Source: Sphagnum compactum (Eukaryota; Bryophyta; Sphagnopsida; Sphagnales). From it: a stretch of DNA of 64,000 nt. A program made the translations under genes and the position numbers. Below the pieces are notes generated by a model that was not told the origin of the DNA, did not search any database, and was given only the letters and a program-made list of their open reading frames with translations. Positions 1 through 14,055 of the stretch are shown here, piece after piece. The stretch is from NCBI GenBank assembly GCA_965153455.1, contig OZ234503.1:9119118-9183117 (forward strand). The letters are read 5' to 3'. Positions within the stretch are counted from its first letter, which is position 1. The number at the start of each line of letters is the position of its first letter.

Positions 1-3000
1 ATTCTGCAGTACGTTACATTCACTACGCATTCAGGTTGGGCAATTGGGTTCATGGTTGTTAACACATACAGACTTTCTGTTGTTGTCAAGTTTAGTGGCA
101 GGTGGTGGTATAAATGTATAAATCTGCACTGCAGTCCAGACCCACTGAAACCTATGCATTTGGCACGATGAAGAACCAACAATTCTTTGTCCATGATGGG
201 TATCTATTGTTGATCTTTCTTGTCATGACTTTTGGATTGTCTTTCGTGCTGCAATCTGGGCATTTATTTTTTTGATTCAAAATTCTTTCCGTCTAGTTTA
301 GAAATAGGGTTCAATTTCATGTACACACTACACACTCCCCAAAGCTAAACAATTTATAGTTATAAATATCAGGATCTTGTTTCAATATTTTGAACTCTGG
401 GGACTACTCAACCCAATGAATACAAATAATGAACCACGACATGGCCAAAACAAATTTCAAGTCCTCGAAAGGAATTTGGTAGGCTTCAAGGATTTCATAA
501 ATTTTATATTGTAACCAAATGCATCCAATGAACATCATCAAATCAATATGTGAGAAATAATTATCCAAACATTTTTTTTCAAATGAAATGAACTTTATTT
601 AATATGTTTCCTTTAACTCCTTTCAAATAAATTAAAGCCCATGCCAATGTTGGTTTGGTATTGACTCTTGAACATATTAGTCTAGTCCTAGGCTTGGGTC
701 CTTTTTTAAACTTTCATATTAGCTTAGTCTTAGTAGTGGGTTTCTAAATGATTCTTAACTAGTATTCAACAACTATATACTTGATATCGAAATGGGTATA
801 AAATTGGCATTATTTTAAGTCCTTACCACACTAATGTTAGTGCATGATTGGTGTTTCCTCAAATCATATGAGGTTGGTATGGTGCTTTGATACTAATGCA
901 TAGACTCGTATTAGCTTATAAGCTAGATCAACACTAATCCATACAATTGAAATAGAGTTTTTGGAATACTCAAAACGGTATTATATGATATCCAATCTAT
1001 TAGATGTTCTATTTATTTATTATTGCATTATTCTAATTTTAAACATACAACGATGCTTTCCAACTCTAATGTGATATGATATTATAAAAGCTTGAAGCTA
1101 GGCTATGCAACCTTTTATTTATTTTTTGTTACACATTCTTTTTGTGAACCCTAACCATGAATAAGCCCACACAAGTTTTATTTTAAGCTTTTTGGAATGA
1201 AGTTAGAATTGGACCAAATCAAACCAAGCTCCAAATTTGTTTGGAAAACATTGGAACCCAAAAGATTGTTCTTAAAATAAGACCGAATGTTCCATCAAGT
1301 TTTGTATAAATTAAAATTAAAGGTACTTTTGAAACTAAAGAACATTGGTTTATATAAACATTTTTGCAAAATCAAGAGAATCAAGCCAATGATTGCTACA
1401 ATGCTCAATTCCTTAACTACTTGTAGTCTCTCCCATTGTGTTTTTGTCATTCATAAGGAGATATTCAATGTCCTTTCCAACCTCGTCATTTGTGAATATT
1501 ATTTTATTGACTAAATTTTCAATATATTTTTTCCTTTGTGTAGTCACTTGGCATAGGTTTCTTCATATTCATTACCATAATTACACTACCAACTATTAAC
1601 CTCATTTAATAATGATTTGTAACATATGTTTTAAATTTACATTAATTTTACAAGTCCTTATTGTGAGAATTCTAATCACTAAAGCTTTTTCTTCTAAATG
1701 GTGAAATCGGTTTATTTTCTTTCAAAAGTTGTACGTCCATTTTTGACTAGTTGTACATCCACTTCCAACTACCAATTTGTTTGCATTTCCATAAAATATG
1801 GTTGCACACAAAAATGCAACAATAAATGACCTAATTTTTTTATTGTATGAAAACATGATGTGCAATTGGATTGCAAAAGGTTTCCATAATTGTATTGCAA
1901 ATGCTAAGCAAAATAGATTATTTGTTCTTCTTGTGAATATGTTTTCCTTAGGCGACAATGGAGATGGCAATGATAAACATATTTTCAACAAAGAGTTGGT
2001 GTAAAGTTCTTAAACACCAATTGTTCTAGTTGTGCATGTTTGGCCATTTGGGACCGTTGGAGAACAATCAAAAGTTCTTTGTATTAACTCAACATGTTAC
2101 AAATATGAAAAGGCTATGGGTTCACAAGTGTAAGGGCAAGGCTTAAGGTGATGCAACAAGTCTAAACTATAAGATATTGAGTTTCATCTCCATTCCTAAA
2201 AGAAAAAAATTGTTTTTGATTCAATGTATAATGCTAAAGATGTGTAACATGTGTTATTGTGGAAGCACTTGTCATACATATATTTCAACACTTCCACAAC
2301 TAACACAACAAACGTATCTTGCATGTGGTGGAATGACCATAAAACTACACATATAAATAGCAACTAGAACATTTCCAACTCCATGCAAATGGACAAAAAA
2401 TTTATGTATTTTGCACCAAATTTTCCTCACCACTATATCACAATAAATGAAGCAAAATTAATAATGAATGATACATGTAACCCCAAAACATTAATCATTA
2501 TTAAATTAGATAATTCATTATATTATTGTAATTCATTTTTATGGCATCACTTTCATCTAGCATAGTCATATTGATTTGGGAACCCATGTTTGCATAATAA
2601 ATAATGAAAATATCATATTTACATAATATTTTAGTACTACACATGATATAAATGGAACATTTACATGTAGGCCAATTCATTGTATTTATATATGTGTAAT
2701 GAATATGCAATAATTTCATTTATCATGTATTTGAAATTTCAAAATGGAATTATCATAGAATTTGTAATCCTAAATATTGCCATTAACAATTGTGAATATA
2801 AAGTTCGAAAAAAAAATTCAAAGATGGTGAAACTTTTCCACATTTTAAAAATCTATGAAATAGGCAAAATCCTTTAAATTTGGTCATATAGCATATTGTA
2901 AGGGCAACTTCAACGCAGCTCTAATGAAAAATTCCTCAATTTTGAAGATTCCATTTTGAGATGAATAATATTCATGAGGATTTCAAAATACTTTTCATTT

Positions 3001-4320
3001 TCCTTCACAAATTTTTGTTTTTAAAAAAGCTAAAATTGAAATTTTCAGCATTTTTTAAATATCATAATTTCTGTCGAACCCATTGTGTGAAATATCATTT
3101 GAAACCACTGACAATCAAACTAACATAAGGTTGAAACATTAATATATTTTCATTTGTTTCTTTAATCTGACAATATCAACAAAAAATCCCATGATCACAC
3201 AAATTTTCCACGAAATCATTTTCACTTTCATTAATCAATCTTGTAAGATGAAATTCAATCTTTACCTATTGAAAACATTTAAAAATTTGTGTATCAATTA
3301 CACCAAGAAACTCAAGAAACCATATCAATTTCATGGAGAAGACTTTTTAAAAAATTATCCTTTTGTTCAATGTGATGTGAGCTAAATTGAATTCAATTTT
3401 GTAATGTAGCAATAATGGCAAGCATAAATAGATTTCAACTTAATTGGTAACACTTTTGTATAACACCATTGAAGCAATACCCAATAGACAAAGTTGTGAT
3501 GGTATGGTCCCCAAAACAAAGTTGAAATTTGGCAATTTGTTTCTTGAAAAATAATTTTTTCTCTCAAAAAAAATGAATCAATATCAATTTTTTTGTAAAA
3601 AGAAAAGACTACACTAAACTAGTTCTAAAATACCATTGTCATTGTAAATAAATAAACACTCGGGGCAACAACACATGAGCCCATGAGCATACCATAGTAC
3701 TTCTTCGGGCTTGACATTTAGGTGCCAAATAATTATTTCATTTTTTGATTTTGATTTTGATAGTTAAAATTAATTTGTGAATTTTTCGCTACAAATATAA
3801 GTAGTTTTTTTTGGCAAAATTTTTGAACTTGGAACCTCTAAACATATTTTTCATTTTCCTTCACCAATTTTTTTGTATTTTGCCATCCCTTGTGGTTTCT
3901 TAAAATTTCAACATTTCAAATAAATCATTTCTAGAAAATTTGATGATCTCCAAAAATAATTTTATAATTAACAAACCTGGAAAAGCACTACAATATATAT
4001 TTTTAAATCAATAAATAGAGTGAGGGAAAATCAACTTAGAGAACCAAATTTTTTTTTAAATTTTTTTTTCAGTTTTTCAACATTGCTAGAGTGGCAATCA
4101 ATAATAACAAGATTTAATTGCGATTGGTTACAAAGCAAATCTCACAATATATTTTTTCCAAAATCCTTCTATATTGTGGCTACAAAAAGGTCTAGGGTTC
4201 CAACCATTACCTAGTGTGTTGGTGGGTATTGGCTTAGGGTCGGCCCCTCCCCATATTAAGGACCCTAGAAGCCTGAAACCCTAAAAACTGATTTGGGGCC
4301 GGCCCTTAAGCAAGGGCAAA
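1..4320. other. AT-rich intergenic DNA, no gene seen
   Basis: No open frame here resembles a known protein and no splice-linked set of exons was found. The sequence is AT-rich with many homopolymer runs. About 30 bp near 2891-2920 resembles the inverted-repeat end of the small transposons at 21909 and 22828, but no partner end was found nearby. Confidence 0.6.
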
Positions 4321-4575
4321 AAAGCTTGTCCTCGTCGACTGTCTCAAGGGTTCGCAGCTTTTCAAAGCTTGTCCTCTTTGACTGTCTCTAGGGTTTGCAG
4401 CTTTTCAAAGCTTGTCCTCTTCGACTGTTTCTAGGGTTTGTAGCTTTTCAAAGCTTGTCCTCTTTGACTGTCTCTAGGGTTTGCAGCTTTTCAAAGCTTG
4501 TCCTCTTCGACTGTTTCTAGGGTTTGTAGCTTTTCAAAGTTTCTCCTCTTCTGCGGTCTCTAGGGTTTGCAGCTT
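4321..4575 (+). repeat. 43-bp tandem repeat with telo-boxes, upstream of RPT3
   Basis: Five full 43-bp units start at 4355, 4398, 4441, 4484 and 4527, with a partial unit before and the start of another after. Units alternate between a CTCTTTGACTGTCTC and a CTCTTCGACTGTTTC form, giving an 86-bp higher-order period. Most units carry TAGGGTTT, the reverse complement of the plant telo-box AAACCCTA. The array ends about 210 bp before the RPT3 start codon, so it lies in its promoter or 5' UTR. Telo-boxes are known in promoters of plant translation and growth genes; a role here is inferred. Confidence 0.93.
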
Positions 4576-4787
4576 CTGTTGTTGCACGTTTCTTGGTAGC
4601 GTTTGCGGAGCTTCGTCTCGTATGTCTGGGCGAAGGACCTAGCGATTTGATAACTAGACTAGGGAACAGGAAGCACAGAGAAACGGAGAGAAGAAAAACG
4701 ATCTCGGAATAAGAAGAGAGAAGAAAAACGAAAGAAAATCGGGGGAGAGAGAGAGAGAAGGCAAGGAAGAAGAAGGGTTGAAGAACT

Positions 4788-7670
<2,883 letters not shown>

Positions 7671-8394
7671 ATTTTTGCCTTTTGTGTATATAGGTCATGA
7701 GCCAGTCTGCATGTGCCCATTCCTATGTTTCTTTTCAGGGCATATCCCACATGAACTGCTTGTGAAAGATTGAATTCTCTCTGCTTTTTATGACCCATCT
7801 GTATGACTCATCACATTTCTGCAATAGTTGACTTAGTTTGTTTTGCGATGAGGTCCAGGTTACAGGTATGGTGGGATGCAATTGAAATAGAAACCATCAA
7901 ATAGACAATATTCATGTTCAACTCTTGGAATCACTCAAAACACTTTTTCTAGCTCTTAGCAGGCAACAGCTTTTGTAAGCCATGCCCACTTTTTTTCTAG
8001 TGCTGTTTATAGATTTTGATATGGTCAGAAATTTAGATGGAAAGAAGGAATGTCCTAATCTGAACTAATTTCTGTACAATGCAAGGTTCAATGTTGTGGG
8101 TGCCTTGTAACTCAGTGCGATCTGCTATTTGACTTAGTAGCGATGAGCATAAATGTTTCCATTTTGCACTGATCATAAACCCTAAACCCTAATGTATATG
8201 AACTTTTCTGACATTTTAGTCACCAAAGTTCACAGAAGAATTTGATCTTTTTTGGTGAAGATATATAAAAGTCTCAAATTTTTTGGATAAGATCCACCAT
8301 GTCAGTACTGTGCACATCATCAAGAGGATGTCACAGGAGTCAGGAAACAGCAAGTTCTAGTGAACAATGAGACACCTTGAGCTCATTCCCCTCT
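7671..8394. other. RPT3 3' flank, no gene seen
   Basis: Probably begins with the RPT3 3' UTR. A short telomere-like run (AAACCCTAAACCCTAA) lies at 8177-8192. No other feature is seen. Confidence 0.5.
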
Positions 8395-8454
8395 CTCCTT
8401 CCTTCACTGCTCAAAATTCTCATATTTGAGAATTTTGAGCAATGAAGGAAGGAG
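8395..8454. repeat. Near-perfect 28-bp inverted repeat, 4-nt loop
   Basis: Arms 8395-8422 and 8427-8454 are reverse complements with a single mismatch and enclose a TATT loop. A transcript would fold into a 60-nt hairpin. It could be a young snap-back duplication, the core of a foldback element, or a small-RNA precursor; nothing in the sequence decides between these. Confidence 0.92.
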
Positions 8455-8873
8455 ATCAAGGAATATTGGTGAATTTTGATCTAGGAAGGAACGAATAAAC
8501 ATGTTTTACAAGTCTCTGAGAATCTGGGTTCCGATTGAAATTTAGGATTCTAGAAATCATGAACCAACTTGAGAAGACAGAGAAATTGATAGATTTGGAT
8601 AAAATTTCGGAACCGAGAAGAAGAACCAAACTGTTCAGTTCACAGGAAGTCCAGAATTCCAGTCACTGCAAAATGGTATTCTGGAAACTTGAACTCAGAG
8701 ACCTTCATTTTTAGTCTTGGGATAGAGTATTTGCCATGGTTAGCAGCAACCGTTAAAAAATCAGGATTTTGGAACGATGGTTCCAGAATCTAGAGTGGGC
8801 GCTGGTTCACCCAAGGCTCTCAACTGTTAGGGGGGAGGGGGACAAGAGGAGAGAAAAATAAAACGAGAATTCG

Positions 8874-8897
8874 CGCTAGAAGGAGGGCTTGAACCTC

Positions 8898-8930
<33 letters not shown>

Positions 8931-8947
8931 GACTGAGCTATTCCAGC
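8874..8947 (-). tRNA. trnN-GUU: tRNA-Asn (GUU), copy 1
   Basis: Read on the minus strand, the 74 bases start GCTGGAATAGCTCAGT and end CTTCTAGCG and fold as a standard cloverleaf. The anticodon loop CTGTTAAC gives GUU for asparagine. A-box (TAGCTCAGTCGG) and B-box (GGTTCAAGCCC) promoters are intact. T-runs follow the 3' end and should stop RNA polymerase III. The D-loop has CGG where copy 2 has TGG. Confidence 0.96.
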
Positions 8948-8989
8948 AACCCCTATCACCCATTTTCGGGACGGCTGATTTGGGTCCAG

Positions 8990-9026
8990 ATTATTTATAT
9001 CCTTTTTTCAAAGGGATATAAATAAT
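8990..9026. repeat. 13-bp inverted repeat between the tRNA genes
   Basis: Arms 8990-9002 and 9014-9026 (ATTATTTATATCC and its complement) flank an 11-nt spacer. The repeat sits in the 5' flank of tRNA copy 1, at a point where the corresponding flank of copy 2 lacks the second arm, so it may be a small inverted duplication made after the tRNA duplication. Confidence 0.8.
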
Positions 9027-9087
9027 GAAACTCTCCAATTATGGGGATCTGTTACTGCGAGTCATGAATTTTAAGCAAGAATAAAAA

Positions 9088-9111
9088 CGCTAGAAGGAGG
9101 GCTTGAACCTC

Positions 9112-9144
<33 letters not shown>

Positions 9145-9161
9145 AACTGAGCTATTCCAGC
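9088..9161 (-). tRNA. trnN-GUU: tRNA-Asn (GUU), copy 2
   Basis: This matches copy 1 at every position except one D-loop base. Anticodon GUU, A-box and B-box are intact, and TTTTT directly follows the 3' end on the minus strand. The 5' flanks of the two copies also align (for example CTGTTACT followed by GTCA in each), so a unit of about 214 bp including the flank was duplicated in tandem. Confidence 0.96.
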
Positions 9162-10240
9162 AACCCACTAGAGCCGGCTCATTTGAGAGACAAGTTCCTC
9201 AAAATGATTTATATCTCTCTGTCACAATTCTGTTACTATAAGTCAGGAGGTGCCAGGCCCCAGAGACCAAATACAGTGGCTACAGAGCCCCCCAAAAATA
9301 CCATTTAGAGCATCCAGAGCCCCTTGTAGTGGTAGACTTAGGTTTTATAAGTCACCCCCTGGGCCCTTCTTAGATGGAGAAAAAAAAACCTTCCTTGTGC
9401 TTGAGTTGGGCTTTTCACACTGAGGGACCCTAGCATCATTGTTCTTCTCCATGACTTGGATGAAAGTTTGTGATATGTATTTGTGATGTATGTTCATTAT
9501 AGATGATATATATATATATGAGCTCTATATATGTATATATGCTGCAAAAGCCAAGGAATTTAGGGTTTTACCTTGGTAACCTATTCTATAAACCCTCCAA
9601 GTGATGTTTCTCCAAGTGCTTGTATTTCATTCTTGCTCTCCCAAAATCAAAGCTTAACACTCCTCCCCCCACCCCAAAAAATATTTGCTTGTAATACCAC
9701 ATGCCATCCTCTTGACAAAATAACTCAAAACCCCATTAGGTTAAATGTATTCTAATTAAAATTTAAAAACCCCATGAGATACGGACAACCCTAAACAATG
9801 GCAATACCAACATTGGCAACAACAACAAATGTCCATATCAAAACACACAAAAATTTGGCCTCCAAAATTAAATAAAACACATTCGAGCTTGGTGCTCATA
9901 AATGGCCGGAGCCTCCAAAATTGAACCTAAACCCTAAAACCTTAAACCACCCTAGAGTGAAACCCTAACCAAAGTTTTCATAGCAACTCACCAACCCCGT
10001 TTGGTGTTACACCATGACAATTCTACACAAACATGTGAAATACAGCCGATTCTGACGGCTGGAAAACAACACTCCTCGTGCATAACTGTACAAACACTGT
10101 CCATCGAATCGCCGGCTGATTCCACAAATATGATAATATTGACGAATTGCTAATCATTGATCCGCTGCTGGATTGATATCATCCATTAGGTCGTCATCCG
10201 TTGGTTTTTGAATCCCTGCGTTATCGCGTACGACTGCGAG
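9162..10240. other. Intergenic, AT microsatellite and telo-box cluster
   Basis: No gene is seen. A TA-rich microsatellite lies near 9508-9542. Several AAACCCTA-type motifs on the plus strand cluster near 9925-9970, upstream of the FAS1-like gene. Confidence 0.5.
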
Positions 10241-10369
10241 TGGTTTGCAGAACTGGGATTGGATGAAAGTTGGACGTCGTTCTTATGATCATCCGCGGGC
10301 GCGCTTAGTGGCGTGGATAATGGACGGATGGATAAAGAGCGAAAGCAAAGGGGCGTTTGAACGGATGCT

Positions 10370-10525
10370 GGCGGGAAGGATGCCGCGTCCTCGCCGCGCG
10401 CGCGCGCGCTCGTCCGCTCGCGCTCTCTGTGAAGTCTTGTTTACAGGATTACGAAATGTGGCAGAAGTGGAGTCTACACATCTCGCGGGGAAGCGGGGGA
10501 GATTTGAGTTCGTGAATTTTGGCGC
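10370..10525 (+). promoter_or_regulatory. GC-rich promoter block with E2F-type sites
   Basis: A CpG-rich block (about 10230-10530, including a CGCGCGCGCG run) lies upstream of the FAS1-like gene. TTTTGGCGCAAAA at 10517-10529 contains TTTGGCGC, an exact match to the E2F consensus TTTSSCGC. GGCGGGAAGG near 10370 is a near match on the other strand. Arabidopsis FAS1 is a known E2F target expressed in S phase, so these sites are likely functional, though this is inferred. Confidence 0.7.
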
Positions 10526-10639
10526 AAAAGGGGTGAGAAAGGGAGGGAAAACCGATCTGGATTTCTCTCTCCGTCGACAAATGTTTTTTTTTTTTGGTTT
10601 CTGAGGATTTGGTAAGTAATTGCTTTTTCCAAATTGTAT

Positions 10640-11300
10640 TTGTTGTTTGTCCTTGATCGATCCTAGATCGGGCAGGTTGCCAAGAGTTTTGGAAAATAGA
10701 GAAGAAGATCTGGAGCGCTTTTTGATTTTTTTTTTCCAATTGTAGTTTCTGTTCGTTTTTTTTTAACGATCCTACAGCATTCCGTTGTGGTTGAATACGT
10801 AGGCTTACCAAGAATTAGCAGAGTTTTGGAAAACAGAGAGGAAGATCTGGTGAAGGGAAATTTTGTTTTTGACGATTATTTTTCCAATTGCAGTTGCTGT
10901 TTATTTTTTTATTGATCTTACAGCCCGCGGTTGTTGTCGAAAACGTAGACTGCCAAGAAGTAGCAGAGTTTTGGAAACTAGGGAAGAAGATCTGGTCTTC
11001 TTTTTTTTGTCTTTTAGTGCTTCATTTTCCGAATTGCAATTCCTGTTCGTTTTTTGATCGATCCTAGAACCTGCGGTTTTGGTCAGATGTGATTCAGGCT
11101 GCGAAGAAGTAGCAGAGTTTTGGAAAATAGAAAAAAGATCCGGTGTTCTATTTTTCTTATTTGTGGTCCTCCTTTTTGCCAATTGAAGTTGCCTGGTTGT
11201 TTCCGATCGATCCGAGATCCTGCGGTTGTGGTCGGAGGAGACTTAGGCTGCCAAGAGTTTTTGGAAACAGAGAAGATCTGGTGTTTTCTATTATCCCATT
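10640..11300 (+). repeat. Diverged ~140-bp tandem repeat in the FAS1 leader
   Basis: Five diverged units are marked by the phrase GAGTTTTGGAAA at about 10684, 10821, 10966, 11115 and 11255, spacing 137-149 bp. Each unit also has AGAAGATCTGG, a T-rich stretch, CCAATTG or a similar motif, and GATCGATCC. The array sits between the GC-rich block and the first coding exon, so it is probably transcribed leader or 5' intron. Confidence 0.85.
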
Positions 11301-11377
11301 TCGTTTTGGTTTTCTGCGGGTTCATCGTCCTTGGTTGCGGGTTACTTGGTTAGCAGAAGGCGGCGATCTTGTCATCG

Positions 11378-14055
11378 ATGGTGAAGATTAAGAAAACCAG
11401 TGATCGGACGTGCTCCGACAGCAAGAAAGAAACGTGCAAGGAGTTGCAGGTGTGTAAGAGAAGTTAACATAATTCGGTTTTCTGTCGAGATCTTTGAAAT
11501 AGGAAGCAAAGATCTATGAGTGTTGTGACTGTCACTTGTGCATTTGGTCTACGCCGCTATTCTCTTTTGCGTTTTGCAATGATCTGTTGGTAGAGCTCGC
11601 TTAGAAGGATCTTGATGGATCTAAAGAGATAGTTCTAAACCCGATTTGGTCTGACAAGTCTTGTTTTTCATCCGGTGAATTGTGTGGGGGATTTGGAACA
11701 GACAAACGAGCTGAAGAAACAGCAAGAACAAGAGGAGAAAGAACAGAAAAGGAACGACCGAGGATCGATGGAAGTGGAGAAGGATCGCAAGAAGAAAGAG
11801 AGGGATTTGAAGAGGCAGCAAGATGAAGCCGATAAGGAACAGAGGAGGAAAGAGAGGGAACTGAAAAGACAGCAGGAGGAAGCAGAGAAAGAACAAAAGA
11901 AGAAAGAGAAAGAAGCTGCAGAACGCAAGAAGCAGCTTGTGATACAGAAGCAAGCCACCATCATGGACAAACTGTTCCGTCGCAAGGAGCCGGAAACACC
12001 TGTTGCACAACCGCAAGGAGCAGATATGAGTCGGCAGTCCTTGTCTCCCTTGGAACAAAGCCCAGAGAGCAGTACTTGTTCCACTGCTAGCGTGCAAATG
12101 ATCATAGCTCACATGGATCAAGAGCTCGCTGCTTTCCAGTCAAGGAATGCTGAAGAACTTATGAGGTGGTTGTCTTTTACTACCTTTCTCTCTTCACTCT
12201 CTTATGCTCAGTTTTTGCATTGGCATTTACTTTCCCTGTAGCTGTGATGAAGACAGCCCAAAAGGAAGCTGCACTGGATTGCTAGGAGGAGATCCTTACT
12301 AAGGACGATGGCATTTGCATGTTGTGCAGGTTACACTTAGCTACTTGGCAAAGTCTTAAGAAGGCCAAAGCTTCAGAGAAGCTGCAAAGATGGGGACTGC
12401 GCCGCAAACCCAAGGTTACGGTTTACCGGGAATTGCGGCTACAAGGATCAGCAACAGCAAGTTGCCAGAAGGCAGCTGATTCTGGGGCTAGTAGCCATGG
12501 CAAGTCTGGGGTGACATTGGAAATGCTTCCAACCTTGGTCCTCAAACGATCTCGAGATGAGGACTCCGAGGAGCTGAAAGTTGAGGTGGATAGGGAGGAC
12601 AGTGATTGCATTGTTGTTGAGGACTCAGATGAGAGTCCAAGGAAGAAGCTTTGTAAAATGCGGTGGAAGTTGTTGCAATTTGATAAGAGCTATCGGCCAG
12701 CTTACTATGGCACCTTTTCAAGAACAAGGTATGCCAACAGACCCACCCTCCATTTTCTTTGAATTTGAACCTTCCTGCTGTATATTCTTTCCTAACACAG
12801 TCAATGCTTCATTGTTGGAGTATGTTTTTGGCATATTTGTTAGTACTCCCATCAAGGAATTGCTCACCTATTTGTGTCAAGATGTCTTTCAGGCTTTTTC
12901 ATGGTGGACATAGATCTGACTGAATCCTGCTCTTTTTGGGGTTTTGCAGTACAACAATTGGGCCTCGTCATCCCCTGAAGAAAGACCTAACATTGAATTA
13001 TGAGGTGGACAGTGATGAAGAATGGGAAGAGGTAAGAGTTCTTTCACAAGCACCTCCTATGTTGTGCTATGAAACAGAATCACCAAATTGTTGGAAGCAT
13101 CTGATTCCTCTTGAATGGCTGTGTTTGATGGCTGTTGATGCATCTGAAAGCAAATTACTTTGACATTGATTCAATCAGACAGGCAGGCAGTACATGCATG
13201 TGACAATGAGTGTCCAATTGTGCCACTGTCATGTGTGCATTGGAGTGAATTTAAGTTTTTCCTGTGAGGTAGTCTGTCTTAATTAGAGGTAATGTGGAGT
13301 TTGCAGGAGGATCCAGGGGAAAGCCTCTCAGACTGTGAGGACAAAGAGGATGATGTTGACAAGGTTGACAATGAAGTTGATGAAGATGTGGCAGATGGCT
13401 TTGTTGTGCCTGATGGATACCTCTCAGAAAGTGAGGTATGATAGTTTTCATCACCTACTCAGAGACTGAGGATCTGCAGAACGCTCTTTGATCATATTTG
13501 CCATCTCTAGAGGGGTTTCTTTAGACATGCCTGGGGAAGATAATGTGCTTCATCATCTTATCATCAGCTCTGTTTGAATGTTTGTCTGGGATGAAAATTG
13601 ACATTGTTGGCTTACAGGGTGTGCACCTGGATGATGCTGGCATGGATGGTGATCTTGATACATTGGCAACCGAAGTGTCATGTGCAAGCCAAGAAGTTTC
13701 TTCCAGCCCCACTGCACTGGAGCAAGAGGTCCAAAAGCATGAACGCCTAACCAAGCTTCTTGACAATGTGACCAAGCAGGCCTTGATTCGCAATCGACCC
13801 TTCATTGTATCCATGTTGACACCGAAGTCAGGTGAGCAGCACACTCAGACTGAGCTCCAGTGTCTGCAGGCTCTCAAGATGCAGGTTGTCCTACCACACC
13901 TGATTATTGTACCACCAACTGATGTGCAAGCAAGGGAGGAATCTGTGGAAACAAAGACTGGGAAGGCCAAGAAGACCAAGGAAAGCAGGAAAAGGAGGCT
14001 GAATAAGCCAAGCTCTGTCATGAGGACATCATCAAACACAGTTGCTGTCATGTAA
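11378..14055 (+). CDS. FAS1: Chromatin assembly factor 1 large subunit, FAS1-like
   Basis: CAF-1 deposits histones H3-H4 on newly replicated DNA; FAS1 is the plant p150 subunit and acts in the nucleus. Six exons: 11378-11449, 11702-12165, 12330-12728, 12950-13031, 13307-13435, 13618-14055, joining to 527 aa. Residues about 25-105 form the highly charged K/E/R-rich coiled coil, ending in a PCNA-motif-like QATIMDKLF. The family-specific LLQFDKSYRPAYYG block, the DSDEEWEEE and SLSDCEDKEDD acidic regions and VPDGYLSESE follow in the expected order. Arabidopsis FAS1 is about 815 aa: the ~200-residue N-terminal region before the coiled coil is not found here. Either this lineage has a short form or upstream exons were missed; the first exon (24 codons) is the least certain. 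E2F-type sites lie upstream. Confidence 0.93.

Noticed and set aside
10245-10604. 119-codon GC-rich open frame upstream of FAS1
   Set aside because: Its composition follows the CpG block, it contains the E2F site, it ends in a T-run artefact, and it matches no FAS1 N-terminus.
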